From contig JBAMJR010000031.1 in assembly GCA_038501785.1 (NCBI GenBank), positions 16,493,501-16,557,500 on the forward strand: a stretch of DNA of 64,000 bases. The letters are read 5' to 3'. Every line of letters begins with the position of its first letter. The stretch's first letter is position 1. Position numbers and translations under genes: made by a program. Under the pieces are notes generated by a model. The model did no database searches. It saw only the letters and a program-made list of their open reading frames with translations, and was not told the origin of the DNA. Positions 46,560 through 57,406 of the stretch are shown piece by piece. The DNA is from Myoxocephalus aenaeus (taxonomy: Eukaryota > Chordata > Actinopteri > Perciformes > Cottidae).

Positions 46560-47040
46560 GAGTCAGGGGGGGAGGGGGGTTTTAACGGCTCGGCCGCAGT
46601 AATTCGATAATCATTTTCATTTGGTAGAATGCTGGCGATCAATCTGACGGATGACTTCATCAATCCTTACTACGCAGTCTTATAGGCCGCGGACTCTGGA
46701 GTGTGAGTTGGAGAGGCCATGAATCGTCTCTTTATGAATCACATTCCCACTGAAAGTTGATGAGTTGAGCTATTGCAAGCGGGGAAATTCAGCCGCACTT
46801 GATATTCATTAAGATAAGGTGTTACTGCCAGCGTTACATGCTTTGTGACAATAACTTTTCTCCATTTGCATGAAAATGGGCTTCCGAAATTTTTTAAATG
46901 GCAAAAATACAGTCTAGCCCATTGTGGCGCCGTTGTTTGGCAGCGAGGAGGAGTGGAGTGATTTATTCACGAGGCTGGCAGGATGCTGGGTGCCACCATC
47001 TGAAGTGTGTGCTGAAGGAAGGGCGCAGTCTGCATTTAGA
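46560..47040. promoter_or_regulatory. Strong candidate conserved noncoding element
   Basis: About 480 bases without any repeat, with even base composition. It has GCAGTAATTCGATAATCATT near 46596, a perfect octamer ATTTGCAT at 46864-46871, TTGTGACAATAAC (SOX core) just before it, TTATTGCAAG-like and GATTTATTC cores, and CAATCTGACGGATGAC. This texture is typical of ancient vertebrate enhancers. There is no ORF of note. The call is inference from sequence texture. Confidence 0.42.
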
Positions 47041-47797
47041 AAGAATCAAGTCCAATTTTCGCATTTAAAATCTAAATGTTTTCGCTGATCCTCAAAATCC
47101 TCGTAAAGTACCTCGAAATCAAACGAGGTCACATGTGCAGATTAATCGAGCGAAACATTTTTCCAAGGCCCCCCCCAAACAAATGCCCCAAACAAATCAC
47201 GCCGTTGATCCCAGATTGATCGTGTACGACACATACGAGACGAGTCCCTCTCTAACCCCGTTGTTTTGCTGCAGCTCCTGTCGTGTGTTCAAACAATCGG
47301 TCAGCGAATCATATTTGTACCATCCTATTAATAATTGAGATCATCCTCCTTGTGATTATCCTGTTTTTGCAGAATAACTCTGCAGACCGGCAGATTATGA
47401 GGGAATAGTTGCAGAGGATTTATGAGGTATGCCTGTAAACGTAGGTGGAAAAAAAAGAGATTTCTCTGATTATTCAGCTTTTTGATCACCAATTTAGATA
47501 AAAAACAAATCAACAAAATGCATGTTTTTTTTCTTTTTTTTTCTTGACCAAGTTTTAACACTTTCCTCAAGATAAATGTATCAGCTGACTAAAATACACC
47601 CAGAGGTGTAATTCATGAATTGCCTCCTACCCTCTTCTCTTATTGAAGAGCACACTAAAGTGTGACCTCAAAACAACGGTTCCTCATGCAACGGTTCCTT
47701 TGATAGCCACGGAAAGTGTGTGTGCGTTTTACTACTAAGGCCTGCAACGTTTCAATTTCCACTCTTTACATGCATTCAGTTTATTGCCACTACTAGG
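47041..47797. other. Unassigned stretch
   Basis: No gene or recognised element before the short-period array. Confidence 0.5.
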
Positions 47798-47955
47798 TTT
47801 AGGAAAATATCGTGAAATACTTCCTTAAGTTTAGGAAAAGATTGTGAAATACTTTGTTACGTTGAGGAAAAGATCGTGAAAAATATTTTTTTACATTTAA
47901 GAAAAGATCTTGAAAAATACTTTGTTAGGTTGAGGAAAATATATTGTAGTTAGGT
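47798..47955 (+). repeat. R2 repeat with five imperfect 32-34 bp units
   Basis: TTTAGGAAAATATCGTGAAA, TTTAGGAAAAGATTGTGAAA, TTGAGGAAAAGATCGTGAAA, TTTAAGAAAAGATCTTGAAA and TTGAGGAAAATAT start at 47798, 47830, 47862, 47896 and 47930. The same words occur near 60535-60585. By recall they belong to a fish repeat that also contains GGTCTCCTGGGTGAAAGTCC, seen at 51191. Confidence 0.8.
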
Positions 47956-50219
47956 TAGTGCCTAACATCGGCATTGACTTCTTAGTGGTCTCCAGGGCCA
48001 ATCATCGGTGTTTGTTGGATCCATCCAATAAATGGGATATACGAATTTACGTCGCATGCTTTTACACAATGATAGCCACAGATGCTTGATGAGACCACCT
48101 GACAACACAGAACCAGTAGAAGTGAATATTTAAGATCAATTTACACACAGAATGTATCCAGAATTATGTTGTTTTTTATTCATTGAATGCATTTACCAAA
48201 GCCGCTCGCCCTTCATATCCAAATCCCAATCAATAAAAGATATATTATTGTTTTCCCTCCTCTAGTCCACAACCAGCTTCCATCCGACTGTCTCAGCCCC
48301 AGCGAATATTCTCCTCTGCGTATATATAACAGTACGCTTCTCCTCCTCATTGACTCGCTCTTCTATCAAACCACTTTTTGGACAATTAGTCGGGACAGCC
48401 TCAATCATCTCACTGGCCTGGACGGATGAAAGAGGATGACATTAAGACAAAGTGAGAGTGGCCCTCCTCCCTCTGGGGGGTCCGAACGGCTCTGCGGTGA
48501 AGAAATCCGTCTCCGGCTCTCCATCCTGTTGACGTCTTCTCACCTGGGGGAGGTCGACCTCATCCACACCACTCGCCACTCGCCACTCGCTCCACTACCA
48601 CGCCTTCAGACGCCCGTCTCTGCTGGAGAGAAACACGTCACTGATATGAAGCCTGCAGACGTCAGCACTTGTTATCACAATCAGGTCTCAAATCCTCACA
48701 AACAAAGACCACCCTCCTCCTATGTGTGTCTATTTCCTGTTAAACTGCTTCGTTGCTTTACGTTTCAGAACCGTAAAATCAAAACCATTATTTACAGCTT
48801 TACTGATCTGATTACACACATGCTGCTGGTCGGGATGACGATCTAGAATTACGCCTCTAAAGCGGCAAAAGAAGAAGAATAAAGACATTAACAGTGTCTT
48901 ACTGTAGCTTTTTTTCAGGAAATTACAGACTTAGTGGTACTTCTGAATCCAGCTCAAACACGCAACAATTTACTCAGTTGCCCAAACATTTGGATTAGTT
49001 GTTAAGCCCCTTCACACCAGGAAAATAACATTTATTATTTATTCTCAGATAAGATTAAAAAATAGTTTTTTTTCAGACTTCAGTTCTCTGCGTCTTCAGC
49101 CATGTTTAGTTAAGTGAGAATAAAAGACAATTAATTAAGAAAAGGGATATATTTGTATTATTCTTAAGCAAATAGTTTGAGCAGCAATATGAAAAATTCA
49201 AAAATCTTTAAAAAAAAATCATTTTCAGCTAAACATTTAGCTGAGTGATTACATTTCATTGATTCACTTGTTCTTCTGATCAAACTACAGGTGACATCGA
49301 AGAAAACTGATCATTTGTGCCGATTGATTGTTCTACTTGTTGGTCACATGTTGTGATGCTGTTTCCTGAATGTAGGATTTAACACACACATGTTCTGCCT
49401 GAAGGGGATTAAAGCCAATGGGATCAATGAAAGTCTAGATAGCATTAAGAAGTAGTCTGAACCCCTCAAGAGAGTTCAGCCAGGGCTGCATGGAGGTCAG
49501 AGGTGTCTCTTTGGGGAATAAACGTTAAACATGTGGTCCGCACTGACAACACATGCGTTCTCATTTGCTGTGTACGCGCCATAATAATCCCGCGTAGAGA
49601 TATTGTTGTAATCTCCGATAGCGTGACCAAACTTTACGTGAACTCCAAATTTACACTGGAGGATCAGTGGCTATCGGGTCACTGATGTTGTGGAGAGGGA
49701 CCCGAAATGACAATCTGCTTCACGGCTTAGTTTCTTGAGGCGGCGAGTGGGCGAGCGGAAATCACGCGAGGGCGACTCTGCAGTTTATTCTGTTTATCGT
49801 ATGTTCTTAATACCGTGACATGCCTGAAAAACAGACATGAAACATCTTCTCGTATTTGGAAACTTGACGAGATTAAAATAAGTAAATGAGCAACTCGTCA
49901 TGCGATTGTGAATTTATAAATGTATACATTCTTATATGATAAAGTATGTTAACTACATCATAGTTTATATATTTAAGTGGAAATACATGTTGTTATGACT
50001 CAATATGAATTCAACAGCACCACAAACTTCAACCTCTAAAATGACCATGAAGTTGAATCACACCTTTCTCAGACAATTTAAACAAAACATATTATGACCT
50101 TAATGAAAGTACATTTTATTGCAGGGCTGCTGTTTTTGGCTGTATTGGTTCAACGTTTTCTCACACGACATGTTATGTAACGAAGAAGTCAATCTTAATA
50201 ACCACGAAAGTGGCGTTAC
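47956..50219. other. Unassigned stretch with a clean block
   Basis: 48180-48450 is repeat-free with CCAATCAATAAAAGATATAT and GGACAATTAGTCGGGAC and could be regulatory. The 136-codon frame 48436-48846 lacks any recognised domain. The remainder is AT-rich. Confidence 0.45.
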
Positions 50220-51010
50220 TTAACTCTCTGGAGTCGGGGGGTCATTTTCTCGATTTTACATAATTTCTTAAATTCACCTTTTTAAAGGCACTTTTATATA
50301 TTATAGATACCATGTGTTTTACATCAAAACATTGCAGAACAATCTCAGCTCTCTATATAATGAGGCACCATTGTCCTAAGGCACAAGTGTAAAGAGATAA
50401 TATGGCCCTAAAGCTGAACAATTGAATCTCGATTACTAGGCGTACTAAGTTCACTGAAAGAAAGTTAACGGGGATAGTGAGAATATTTGATTACACACCG
50501 TTCAGTCTTATAGACACGCTGTAGCCAGCTATCTCCCCGTTAGCTACCATTAGCTAGCTCCTGCTAGCTCCGTGTTAGCAGCAGCGCTAGCTGGCTGCAG
50601 GTCCCGTTACTAATGTAAATATGCTATTGCAAAGTTCAGTAAATACACTTACCCATCTTCAAATGGATCCCTTTTATTGGCATTGTCCTCTTCATCGCAG
50701 GAATCGAATCCTTCAGGCTCTGAAGCTCCGCCATCGTCCTCTCCAAAAAATAGCTTCGCTCAGGCTAAACTCCCTGCTCTCTCTTCCCTCTGACTCAGTG
50801 AAGCTTTTCGCACGCATCATACGACATGTCTATGTTTAGATGCGCTGATCTCGCTGTGAATCTCGTACGATCTCGCGGGCAGAAGGCAGCGGAAGCGGAA
50901 ATTCTACTGAATCTTTGAGAAGTTGAACCATACTTCTGTGCAGAATTATCTGGAAGAAATTAATATTTACAAAACGTAAACATCGTATCCCGCAGATTTC
51001 GAAGGGTTAG
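50220..51010 (-). mobile_element. piggyBac-like relic, about 790 bp
   Basis: The left end at 50220-50235 reads TTAACTCTCTGGAGTC. The right end at 50995-51010 is its inverted counterpart: 10 of 16 match and all six differences are transitions. TTAA is the piggyBac target, and fish piggyBac elements end in TTAACCCTCTGGAGTC-like sequence by recall. On the minus strand, 50760-50653 encodes an acidic segment (GEDDGGASEPEGFDSCDEED), as in piggyBac transposase N-termini, stopping at a splice-donor-like GGGTAAGTG at 50654-50646. No catalytic region remains. Confidence 0.6.
50653..50760 (-). pseudogene. Decayed first exon of a piggyBac-type transposase
   Basis: Acidic reading frame rich in E/D ending FEDG then a consensus donor GTAAGTG. 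An overlapping frame starts at an ATG (50734-50732) in the context GACGATGGCG and reads MAELQSLKDSIPAMK. The acidic frame fits the family better. Upstream the frame is broken by stops and shifts. Confidence 0.4.
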
Positions 51011-51149
51011 AAACAGCAGTCACGTGACAAATATTCAAGACAATCCACAGACTTTGTTTTGAGCACTTTGACAAATGAACTATGAGGATACCTCCAAAAC
51101 GAGGCAACTCCCACCAAATCAATCTAGATAGCACCCCCCAGGTAAGAGG
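51011..51149. other. Unassigned stretch
   Basis: No gene or recognised element. Confidence 0.5.
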
Positions 51150-51240
51150 AAAACATATGTATTCTTGGTTTTGGGTGTGAACTTCACAGTGGTCTCCTGG
51201 GTGAAAGTCCTTTATACTACGTCAGTTAGCAACGTATCCC
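51150..51240 (+). repeat. R2 repeat fragment (3' part)
   Basis: GAACTTCACAGTGGTCTCCT followed by GGGTGAAAGTCC matches the block GGACAGCGGTCACCCGGGTG AAAGTCC in the copy ending near 59370. Fragment only. Confidence 0.6.
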
Positions 51241-51588
51241 TATTACAACGATTTGTGTGATATCTTACCGAAAGTAATTCGTTGTGGCCCCCCCACCACA
51301 CTTTTTTTCATTTGCATACTTTATAATTTGCTTTTGTGGGATATCTACAGATTCCAGTGCGTTCCTTTTTTCCCGTTTAGGTGTAGCAGCAAACGCTGCG
51401 TGAGAACAGCCTGCTTTCATTCGCCGAAGAAAGTCAGAATGTGACGATGATTTCTGCAACCAGCCGATACGCACGCCAACATGTGAATAAGTGGGCGTAC
51501 CAGCATTTTTTATTCATTTTTCCCATGTTCATAATGAAGGAGCATGTCAGCCAGTGCAACCGTTTTTTGGACAGCAGTGGAGCTCGAT

Positions 51589-51630
<42 letters not shown>

Positions 51631-52014
51631 TGTGTCCTTTTAATTATGACACAAAATCAAATTACCTAGAATATATACATCTTTATGCTGTTGGCTGAAA
51701 CATGTTTTACAGTGATGGGCATTAAAAGCAAGCCTTAATGTTGATGCTTCAGAGACTACTCTGTTGCTCACGGTTACATGACGCCTCAGGGACAGATCAA
51801 ATTGAACTTTTTCTTCTTTAATCAAATGTCACAACTGGAGGGGGGGGGGGGGGAGGGGGTCATTTCATTTAAACTAAATATAATTAATAAATTATGAGTA
51901 GAACACGGCAACACAAGCTTTTGTGGAAACAGAAATCTTTGTGCGTGCATGTATGAGCGAGTGCATATAGATAATGAAGGACATAAATATATAAATGAAA
52001 CACCTCAAGCTCCT
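51241..52014. other. Unassigned stretch with two simple repeats
   Basis: (CA)19 at 51591-51628 and a G-rich homopolymer at 51840-51859. The rest has no gene. Confidence 0.55.
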
Positions 52015-52215
52015 ATCGGATGAGTCGTCTTATGTCTTAAAGGCCGTGCACATTAATTAGAAACCTCACTCAGAGGGCTCGGTAACACGCCCAGTATTAA
52101 CCGGCGTGTCATTAATAAGGATGGGAGACTGACATGTGAAGGTCTCACATTGTGACTAATTGAAAAGGCATCAATCATCCGCGGCCATTTCACTTGCCTC
52201 AGCACCTGCTGCTGC
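52015..52215. promoter_or_regulatory. Candidate conserved noncoding element
   Basis: CACATTAATTAGAAACC, CAGTATTAACCGG, GTCATTAATAAGG, GTGACTAATTGAAAAGG and GCATCAATCATCC occur within about 130 bases with no repeat. TTAATTAG is at 52053-52060. The homeodomain-like site density is high for DNA of this base composition. Inference only. Confidence 0.42.
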
Positions 52216-52834
52216 ATGGAGGAGGGTCACACAGGATCGAGACGACTTAATCTAGATAGATTAGCGCCGCAGACCGAGCCGGGAGGACGTCAACCTCATT
52301 CGAGTTTCATCTTCTGGGATACAGGTCCACGTTGTTTCTGGCCCCTCCTGGAATATTCTATAAGAATAGAAGTTGGTTTTGTTCATTTTCTTTCTCCCTT
52401 TATTTAATAGTCGAGGGAAATTCTGCACAACACCTCTTTTTTTCAGCGGGTTGTCCCTTTTGGCCTTTTGGATCAATGCAATGACTTTTAAATGGTATTT
52501 TCTTGGGATTGAAATTATGCCATAACCAAATTTGGAGGAACTAGAATCCACTGTTTCCAATGGTGGATCTCCATGTCTCCATTGCAACAACTGGTCAGGT
52601 CAGAGACGATTTAGAAAGCCCTCTTAAGGAGAGTAGCGGCAGGTCCAGACCCTTTTACGACCGACTTCATCATTAATATGATAAAATCATAAAGTGTAGT
52701 TTTGCTCCCAAATATCCAGACGAGTTATCACGCTTTTAACAGCATAAAAAAGCGCCCGGTTGTCAGAGTCGATATTCCAACAGCGGAAAGTTTTACAGAA
52801 TCCGGATAGGCTCACGATCGTTTCAGTTTAACGA
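52216..52834. other. Unassigned stretch
   Basis: No gene recognised. The 109-codon minus frame 52261-52590 has no motif. Confidence 0.5.
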
Positions 52835-52975
52835 GTGACTATGTTCACTGGTGACCTTCAGCCGAACGCGTCCGTGGTTGTTGGTCGACAATAAACACAG
52901 ATGAGAATGGATAAAAAATGTATGGCGAGTGTTTTCGAACGCATTCGGCTGAGAGTCACCAGTTAACACGGTCAC
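52835..52975. repeat. Inverted repeat, about 40-bp arms
   Basis: GTGACTATGTTCACTGGTGA...CAGCCGAACGCGTCCG at 52835-52874 is complementary, with about seven differences, to 52936-52975 (CGAACGCATTCGGCTGAGAG ...). The loop is 61 bases. Possibly a small foldback element. Confidence 0.8.
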
Positions 52976-53684
52976 CGGTTGAACCCAAACACCGGCGGCG
53001 TCTCCGGCTGCGAGCCGTTCACCTCACTGTGTTTTAAAAGTGACTGAAGTGAAACCTCAGAGTCTCTGTCCTGGTGTCTGATGTTTTGTTCATGAACTCA
53101 GAGAAGAGAGTTGATCATCTAGACTAGAGACTTGCAGCTCATTAACGTCTCTGGTGTCACGTTACACGTTAGGTTTCTATCTGGACACTATACACTAGCT
53201 GATAATTGCTACTGACTAACATTACACGGAGGTTTAATTCTTCATCTTTGGTGGTTCATGTTCTTGCATAGCTTGACGAGCTGTTGCACTCCGCCGTACG
53301 CCGTCATTGTTTGTAAAGTCATATCTGATATTAGTGGACTACTTTGTTGCCTGTAAAGAAACGAGTCAAGTGTAAAATGTATTGTAAAGCATTTAAAAGC
53401 AAATTGGCCTTCTTTGCATAATCACAAGTTAATAGTTTGAGAGGTGGACGACCATGCGCCTCGCGCCGGCTTCAGTTCGCCGAGTATAAACTAAACTTTA
53501 GGAGACAGGAAGTGTTTGCCATTTTCATTCCGTTAGCGCAGCTTGTAATGCGTCATCTTTTGTTTATTGAGCATTTGATGAGGTCCATGTCTCTGTAGTT
53601 TTTAGGGACATTCAACTAAGAATTTAGATTCAGCATCACGTATAATACATTTAACAATTCAACAATTAGAACGTATATTATAGA
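52976..53684. other. Unassigned stretch
   Basis: No gene or recognised repeat. Confidence 0.5.
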
Positions 53685-53995
53685 TTAGCAGGCCTCATAG
53701 CAAGAGGGGCCCCGGTTTCGGATCCCGGTCTGGACAGTCCTTCTGTGTGGAGTTTGCATGTTCTCCCCGTGTCAGTGTGGGTTCCCTGCGGGTTCTCTGG
53801 CTTCCTCCCACGGTCCAAAGACATGCAGCTCAGGTTAATTGGACTCTAAATTTCCCGTAGGTGTGAATTTGAGCATTGTCTGTCTGCGATAGACTGGCGA
53901 CCTGTCCAGGGTGAACCCTGCCTTCGCCCAATGTCAGCTGGGATCGGCTCCATTGCCCCACGACCCTAAATAGGAAAAGCGGTTCGGAGAATGGA
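53685..53995 (+). mobile_element. tRNA-head SINE with L2-like tail
   Basis: The degenerate B box GGTTTCGGATCCC at 53714-53726 is followed by GGAGTTTGCATGTTCTCCCC, CTTCCTCCCACGGTCCAAAG, ACATGCAG, TGGCGACCTGTCCAGGGTGA and finally AAGCGGTTCGGAGAATGGA. By recall this is a very common percomorph SINE whose 3' end resembles L2/Maui LINEs. The A-box half of the head is truncated, starting at TTAGCAGGCCTCA. Confidence 0.88.
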
Positions 53996-54799
53996 ATTAT
54001 AGAGTAGCAGCGTTGCGTGCAACTAATACTAAAGTGTCATCAGAAACGTAGGAAAGCCTCTCTGACGACCGAGCCGTCATGTAATATGGAGAAGTTTTGG
54101 GAAACAAAGTAAGAGGGCGAGCGGCTCCAGAGACCGGATGGAGGATCATCAATAACCCACCGCCCTGAACTCACTTCTGTTTTTCCTTTTCCATACTTGT
54201 CATCTATATTTCATCCTCGCGTCCCAGCGGCTCGGGCTCGGCCGCCGCCGAGGCTGTGGACTAAACAGATGTTTGGAATGGCAGATGAACACGACTTAGG
54301 CCTCACATATGCTGCACAATCAGGAGTCGGGAGTGATTTATTCATACCAGTGAATAATGTAAACACACTTTTTTGGGGTTCGGGTGTGTGTGAGCGACTC
54401 AGTTCAGCTCACGACAAGCTGATGTTGGTGTCACAGGAAATATCAATCACGCTGCACTGTGGGCTTAACTCTGCATGATTGTACTGATGCAGACAATTCC
54501 CTTTTTAGCCATTCAAGTTAAATCTCTTCTCACCGCATGCTTTCTAACCTTTAAAAAAAAAGTGTCATCCGCTACCGCCCTCCCGATGTGGACTTTCTCG
54601 CTCTGAGTTGTTCTGACAGACTAATAATGGCGCGGATAGACTCACAGTGGATTGTGAGTTGAAAGGCGCTAAAGGTTGCCTCGTGCGTCGGTGTTTGTCG
54701 AGTTGGGAGTGAGGACGAGCCGTGATGGAGCCAGATGCTGCGTACGTTGTCCATAAACTAGCAAGATGGATAGGTAGATACAGCCAGACGATAGAGGGG
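53996..54799. other. Unassigned stretch
   Basis: No gene recognised. The 93-codon frame 54197-54478 shows no domain. Confidence 0.5.
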
Positions 54800-55368
54800 A
54801 CCGGCCACTTTATTAGGTACACCTTGTTAGTACTGGGTTGACCCCCTTTTTGCCTTCAGAACTGCCTTAATGCTCCTTGTGGAGTGCATGTGTAAAAGTA
54901 TGTGCATGTGGGAAGCTATATATGGATATGCTGTGCGGGTGTGTATGTGCATGTAGCTGGTTATGTATATGTAGATGCATATGTATGTATTTGTCAGTGT
55001 AGATGTGCATGTATGTAAATGTTAGCATTTATACTCGCTGCTAGCTAAACTATTGATACTAATATTACTGTTTTGATTATTTACTATTTATTTTATTTTA
55101 TTATGTTTATTCTGTTCAATAAAAAGTAAAAAAAAGGTGTTGGAAACATTCCTCACAGATTTTGGGTCTACATTGACATGATAGCATCACGCGGTGCTGC
55201 AGATTTGTCGGTGATGCGTTCAGACGACAAAAGCATGGACGAGTTTCTCCGACCGAGAGATGATGGCTGAACGAAGAAGGACCGTGTTTGCAGCTGAGAA
55301 ACATCGAGACGGATTTAGTCATTTGCACTTAAAGCCTGGTACAAGCAAGGTGTACCTATTAAAGTGAC
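54800..55368. mobile_element. MITE with terminal inverted repeats, split by a nested insertion
   Basis: Left end GGCCACTTTATTAGGTACAC (54803-54822) and right end AAGGTGTACCTATTAAAGTG (55347-55366) are inverted partners, with 20 of 22 bases matching over the aligned ends. Internal ACCCCCTTTTTGCCTTCAGA and GGAAACATTCCTCACAGATT are, by recall, parts of one contiguous element found widely in fish. Between them, about 54887-55135, lies foreign sequence. Confidence 0.82.
54887..55135 (+). mobile_element. Insertion within the MITE: GTATGT-rich sequence ending AATAAA and poly(A)
   Basis: Degenerate TATGTGCATGT-type repeats are followed by TTTATTTTATTTTATTATG, then CAATAAAAAGTAAAAAAAA. The order of TG-rich, T-rich, AATAAA and A-tail resembles the 3' end of a poly(A)-tailed LINE. 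The class is inferred; target duplications are not clear. Confidence 0.45.
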
Positions 55369-55539
55369 TGTTTAATATTCATATATACTGTAGATACACA
55401 CCTACATATTCTTTAACTTCCATTTGCCAGTCTATTTCTGCACAGGGAGTCAAATTCCTGGTCCGTGGTTCACGTATGCCTGCGTGTCACCAGGGTAGAA
55501 ATCCTTCTTGGACATAATCGGCACTGAATAAGTTAATTG

Positions 55540-55790
55540 CCTGCCCTCCATCTAGTTAAGAAGATTGGTCATTTCAGAGATCTAATTCACCGTCGCAGTG
55601 TGATTGTAATGACAGCTCTCTGTAAGAATCATTTCATCTGCCTACATTACTCGGAGGACGGGATTAATGAAGCGCAGCGTCCCTCACATTCCTCCTCCGC
55701 TCGCCGCTCTCATTCGCAGATATTCCGATCCGCTGACATTTACTTAAGTTTGGGCTAATGTATTAATTCCAAAAGATAATTATTCAATAG
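55540..55790. promoter_or_regulatory. Candidate conserved noncoding element
   Basis: Repeat-free block with CATCTAGTTAAGAAGATTGG, GATCTAATTCACC, GATTGTAATGACAGCTC, GGGATTAATGAAGCGC and CTAATGTATTAATTCC. TGACAGCTC is Meis/Pbx-like. Inference from motif density only. Confidence 0.38.
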
Positions 55791-55939
55791 ACTTTTGTCA
55801 CTGTTGATAAAGCTCAGCATCACCCTGTGCGATCTCTGCCCCGAGAGGCTCGGTCTGACTTTGCCAGATGGGGAACCGGCTCCGACGGAGAACTGGTTCT
55901 TTGAAGAAGGCCATATGTGAGCGGTGGCACGGAGAGATT

Positions 55940-56124
55940 GTGGTCCTCAACCTTTTTTTGTAAGATATCATGCCGTAACGTATCACGTGACCAAGATGAG
56001 CGTCTTGACATGTGTCAAATAAAACATCTTTCCGACCTTGATAATTAATCAAATGTCTTTTTAATTCATCCTTTCTGTGCGGCCCGGTACCAAAGGACCC
56101 ACAGACCCGGTGGTTTGGGGCCGC
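55940..56124. mobile_element. hAT-like MITE relic
   Basis: Left end GTGGTCCTCAACC (55940-55952) and right end GGTTTGGGGCCGC (56112-56124) are imperfect inverted partners. GTGCGGCCCGGTACCAAAGG is the familiar inner motif of a fish element with CCCCAACC-type ends, by recall. Decayed. Confidence 0.55.
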
Positions 56125-56278
56125 TGCTCTAGGACACAGACACACAGTTTACAGCTCCCATTGATACACCTTTGACATACTGGGCAGTTTATAGACACAC
56201 AATGAAATATGGATTGACATGCAGTCAAAATATTTGTTTTAAAAACCTTCTGTGAAGTTGTGCATTTAGATCAGAACA

Positions 56279-56430
56279 CAGACTGTATATGAGAAGTGGA
56301 CGTAGTTACGACGGCGTCACCCATCGGTTTGTGGCCCGCCGTTTTGAAGCCTCGAATTCTGCGTTTTGGCCGTCGCCATCTTGGCTTTTTGCAACCAATG
56401 AAGTGACTGTATTTGGACCGTAAGCATGCT
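56279..56430 (-). repeat. R1 interspersed repeat, copy E (3' end fragment)
   Basis: Reverse orientation: GACTGTATATGAGAAGTGGA, CGTAGTTACGACGGCGTCAC, GTTTTGAAGCCTCGAATTC, GCCGTCGCCATCTTGG, GCAACCAATGAAGTGACTGT. Truncated before the CTCF-like core. Confidence 0.85.
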
Positions 56431-57406
56431 TTTACCTGAAATTCCACTTTTTAAACCCTAAATCCGATAATTTGCAACACTTTGCCTCTGGTATTGTTTT
56501 GTATGTTTGACCGATTAGATATTTTAAATAAGCTGTGTCAAAGTAAAGAACGCTTGGTAAATGCATGGATAGCAGTGTGAACATACCAGTTTTCTCAAGA
56601 CAGAAACGCTACACCTCCTGCTAAAAGTGAGCGGAACCTTAATGCGTGGAAAAAACGTCATTTTTCGGAGATTATTGAATTTGCCGGCTTGAATGGGCCA
56701 TGGGGGTCATCTGTCAAAAACACACTCCACCTTTCAGCATGTCGGATTACCAAAACATCTGGTTGAGCTCAACTCCACCAGAGCTGCTCAAATGGGATCC
56801 ATATGCTGTTGACTTTCTATTTTTCATTGTCAGCAGCGTGGCACATTCCCCAGGGAGCTGTAACGCAACAGGTGTGTGGGTGAGTAGGAGGAATTACTTG
56901 GCAGAGGTTTTCCCTTTTAAAGTGTGATAAGATGGTATTGTCGAAGCTGAAAGACTCCAGGAGCCTAAAACTCCCACTGAGAATGAAACAGCTGATGAGG
57001 TTTCTTGGAGAAACATAACCTTTATTATATCTGGTCTATGATATAGTGTGATGGGACGTGAATCATGAACTGACAGTAACCAGATGTTTGGTGATATATT
57101 GTTGTTTTTCTTTGTTATCCCTCTAGGGGTCATAATTCAATCATCCAGATAAGCAGAGGATCATTAAGTAACAGTTGAAAGTCAATGTATGTATTTATGT
57201 GGCTATTGTTGTCGATGGATTCCGGTCCTAATCTTGACATTTTAGTGCAAAGTATTTTAATTCCACATACTGTGAATGTAGTGAGTGGAAATTGTAAAAT
57301 GACCTCAACAAATCATTTGATTTGCTTTTAGCTTGCACATAAGAATGTTAAAGAAACGTATTGTTTAACCGTACCGTAAACATATTTAAGAAGGGTGCAT
57401 TCTACC
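56431..57406. other. Unassigned stretch between two R1 copies
   Basis: No gene or recognised element. Confidence 0.5.
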
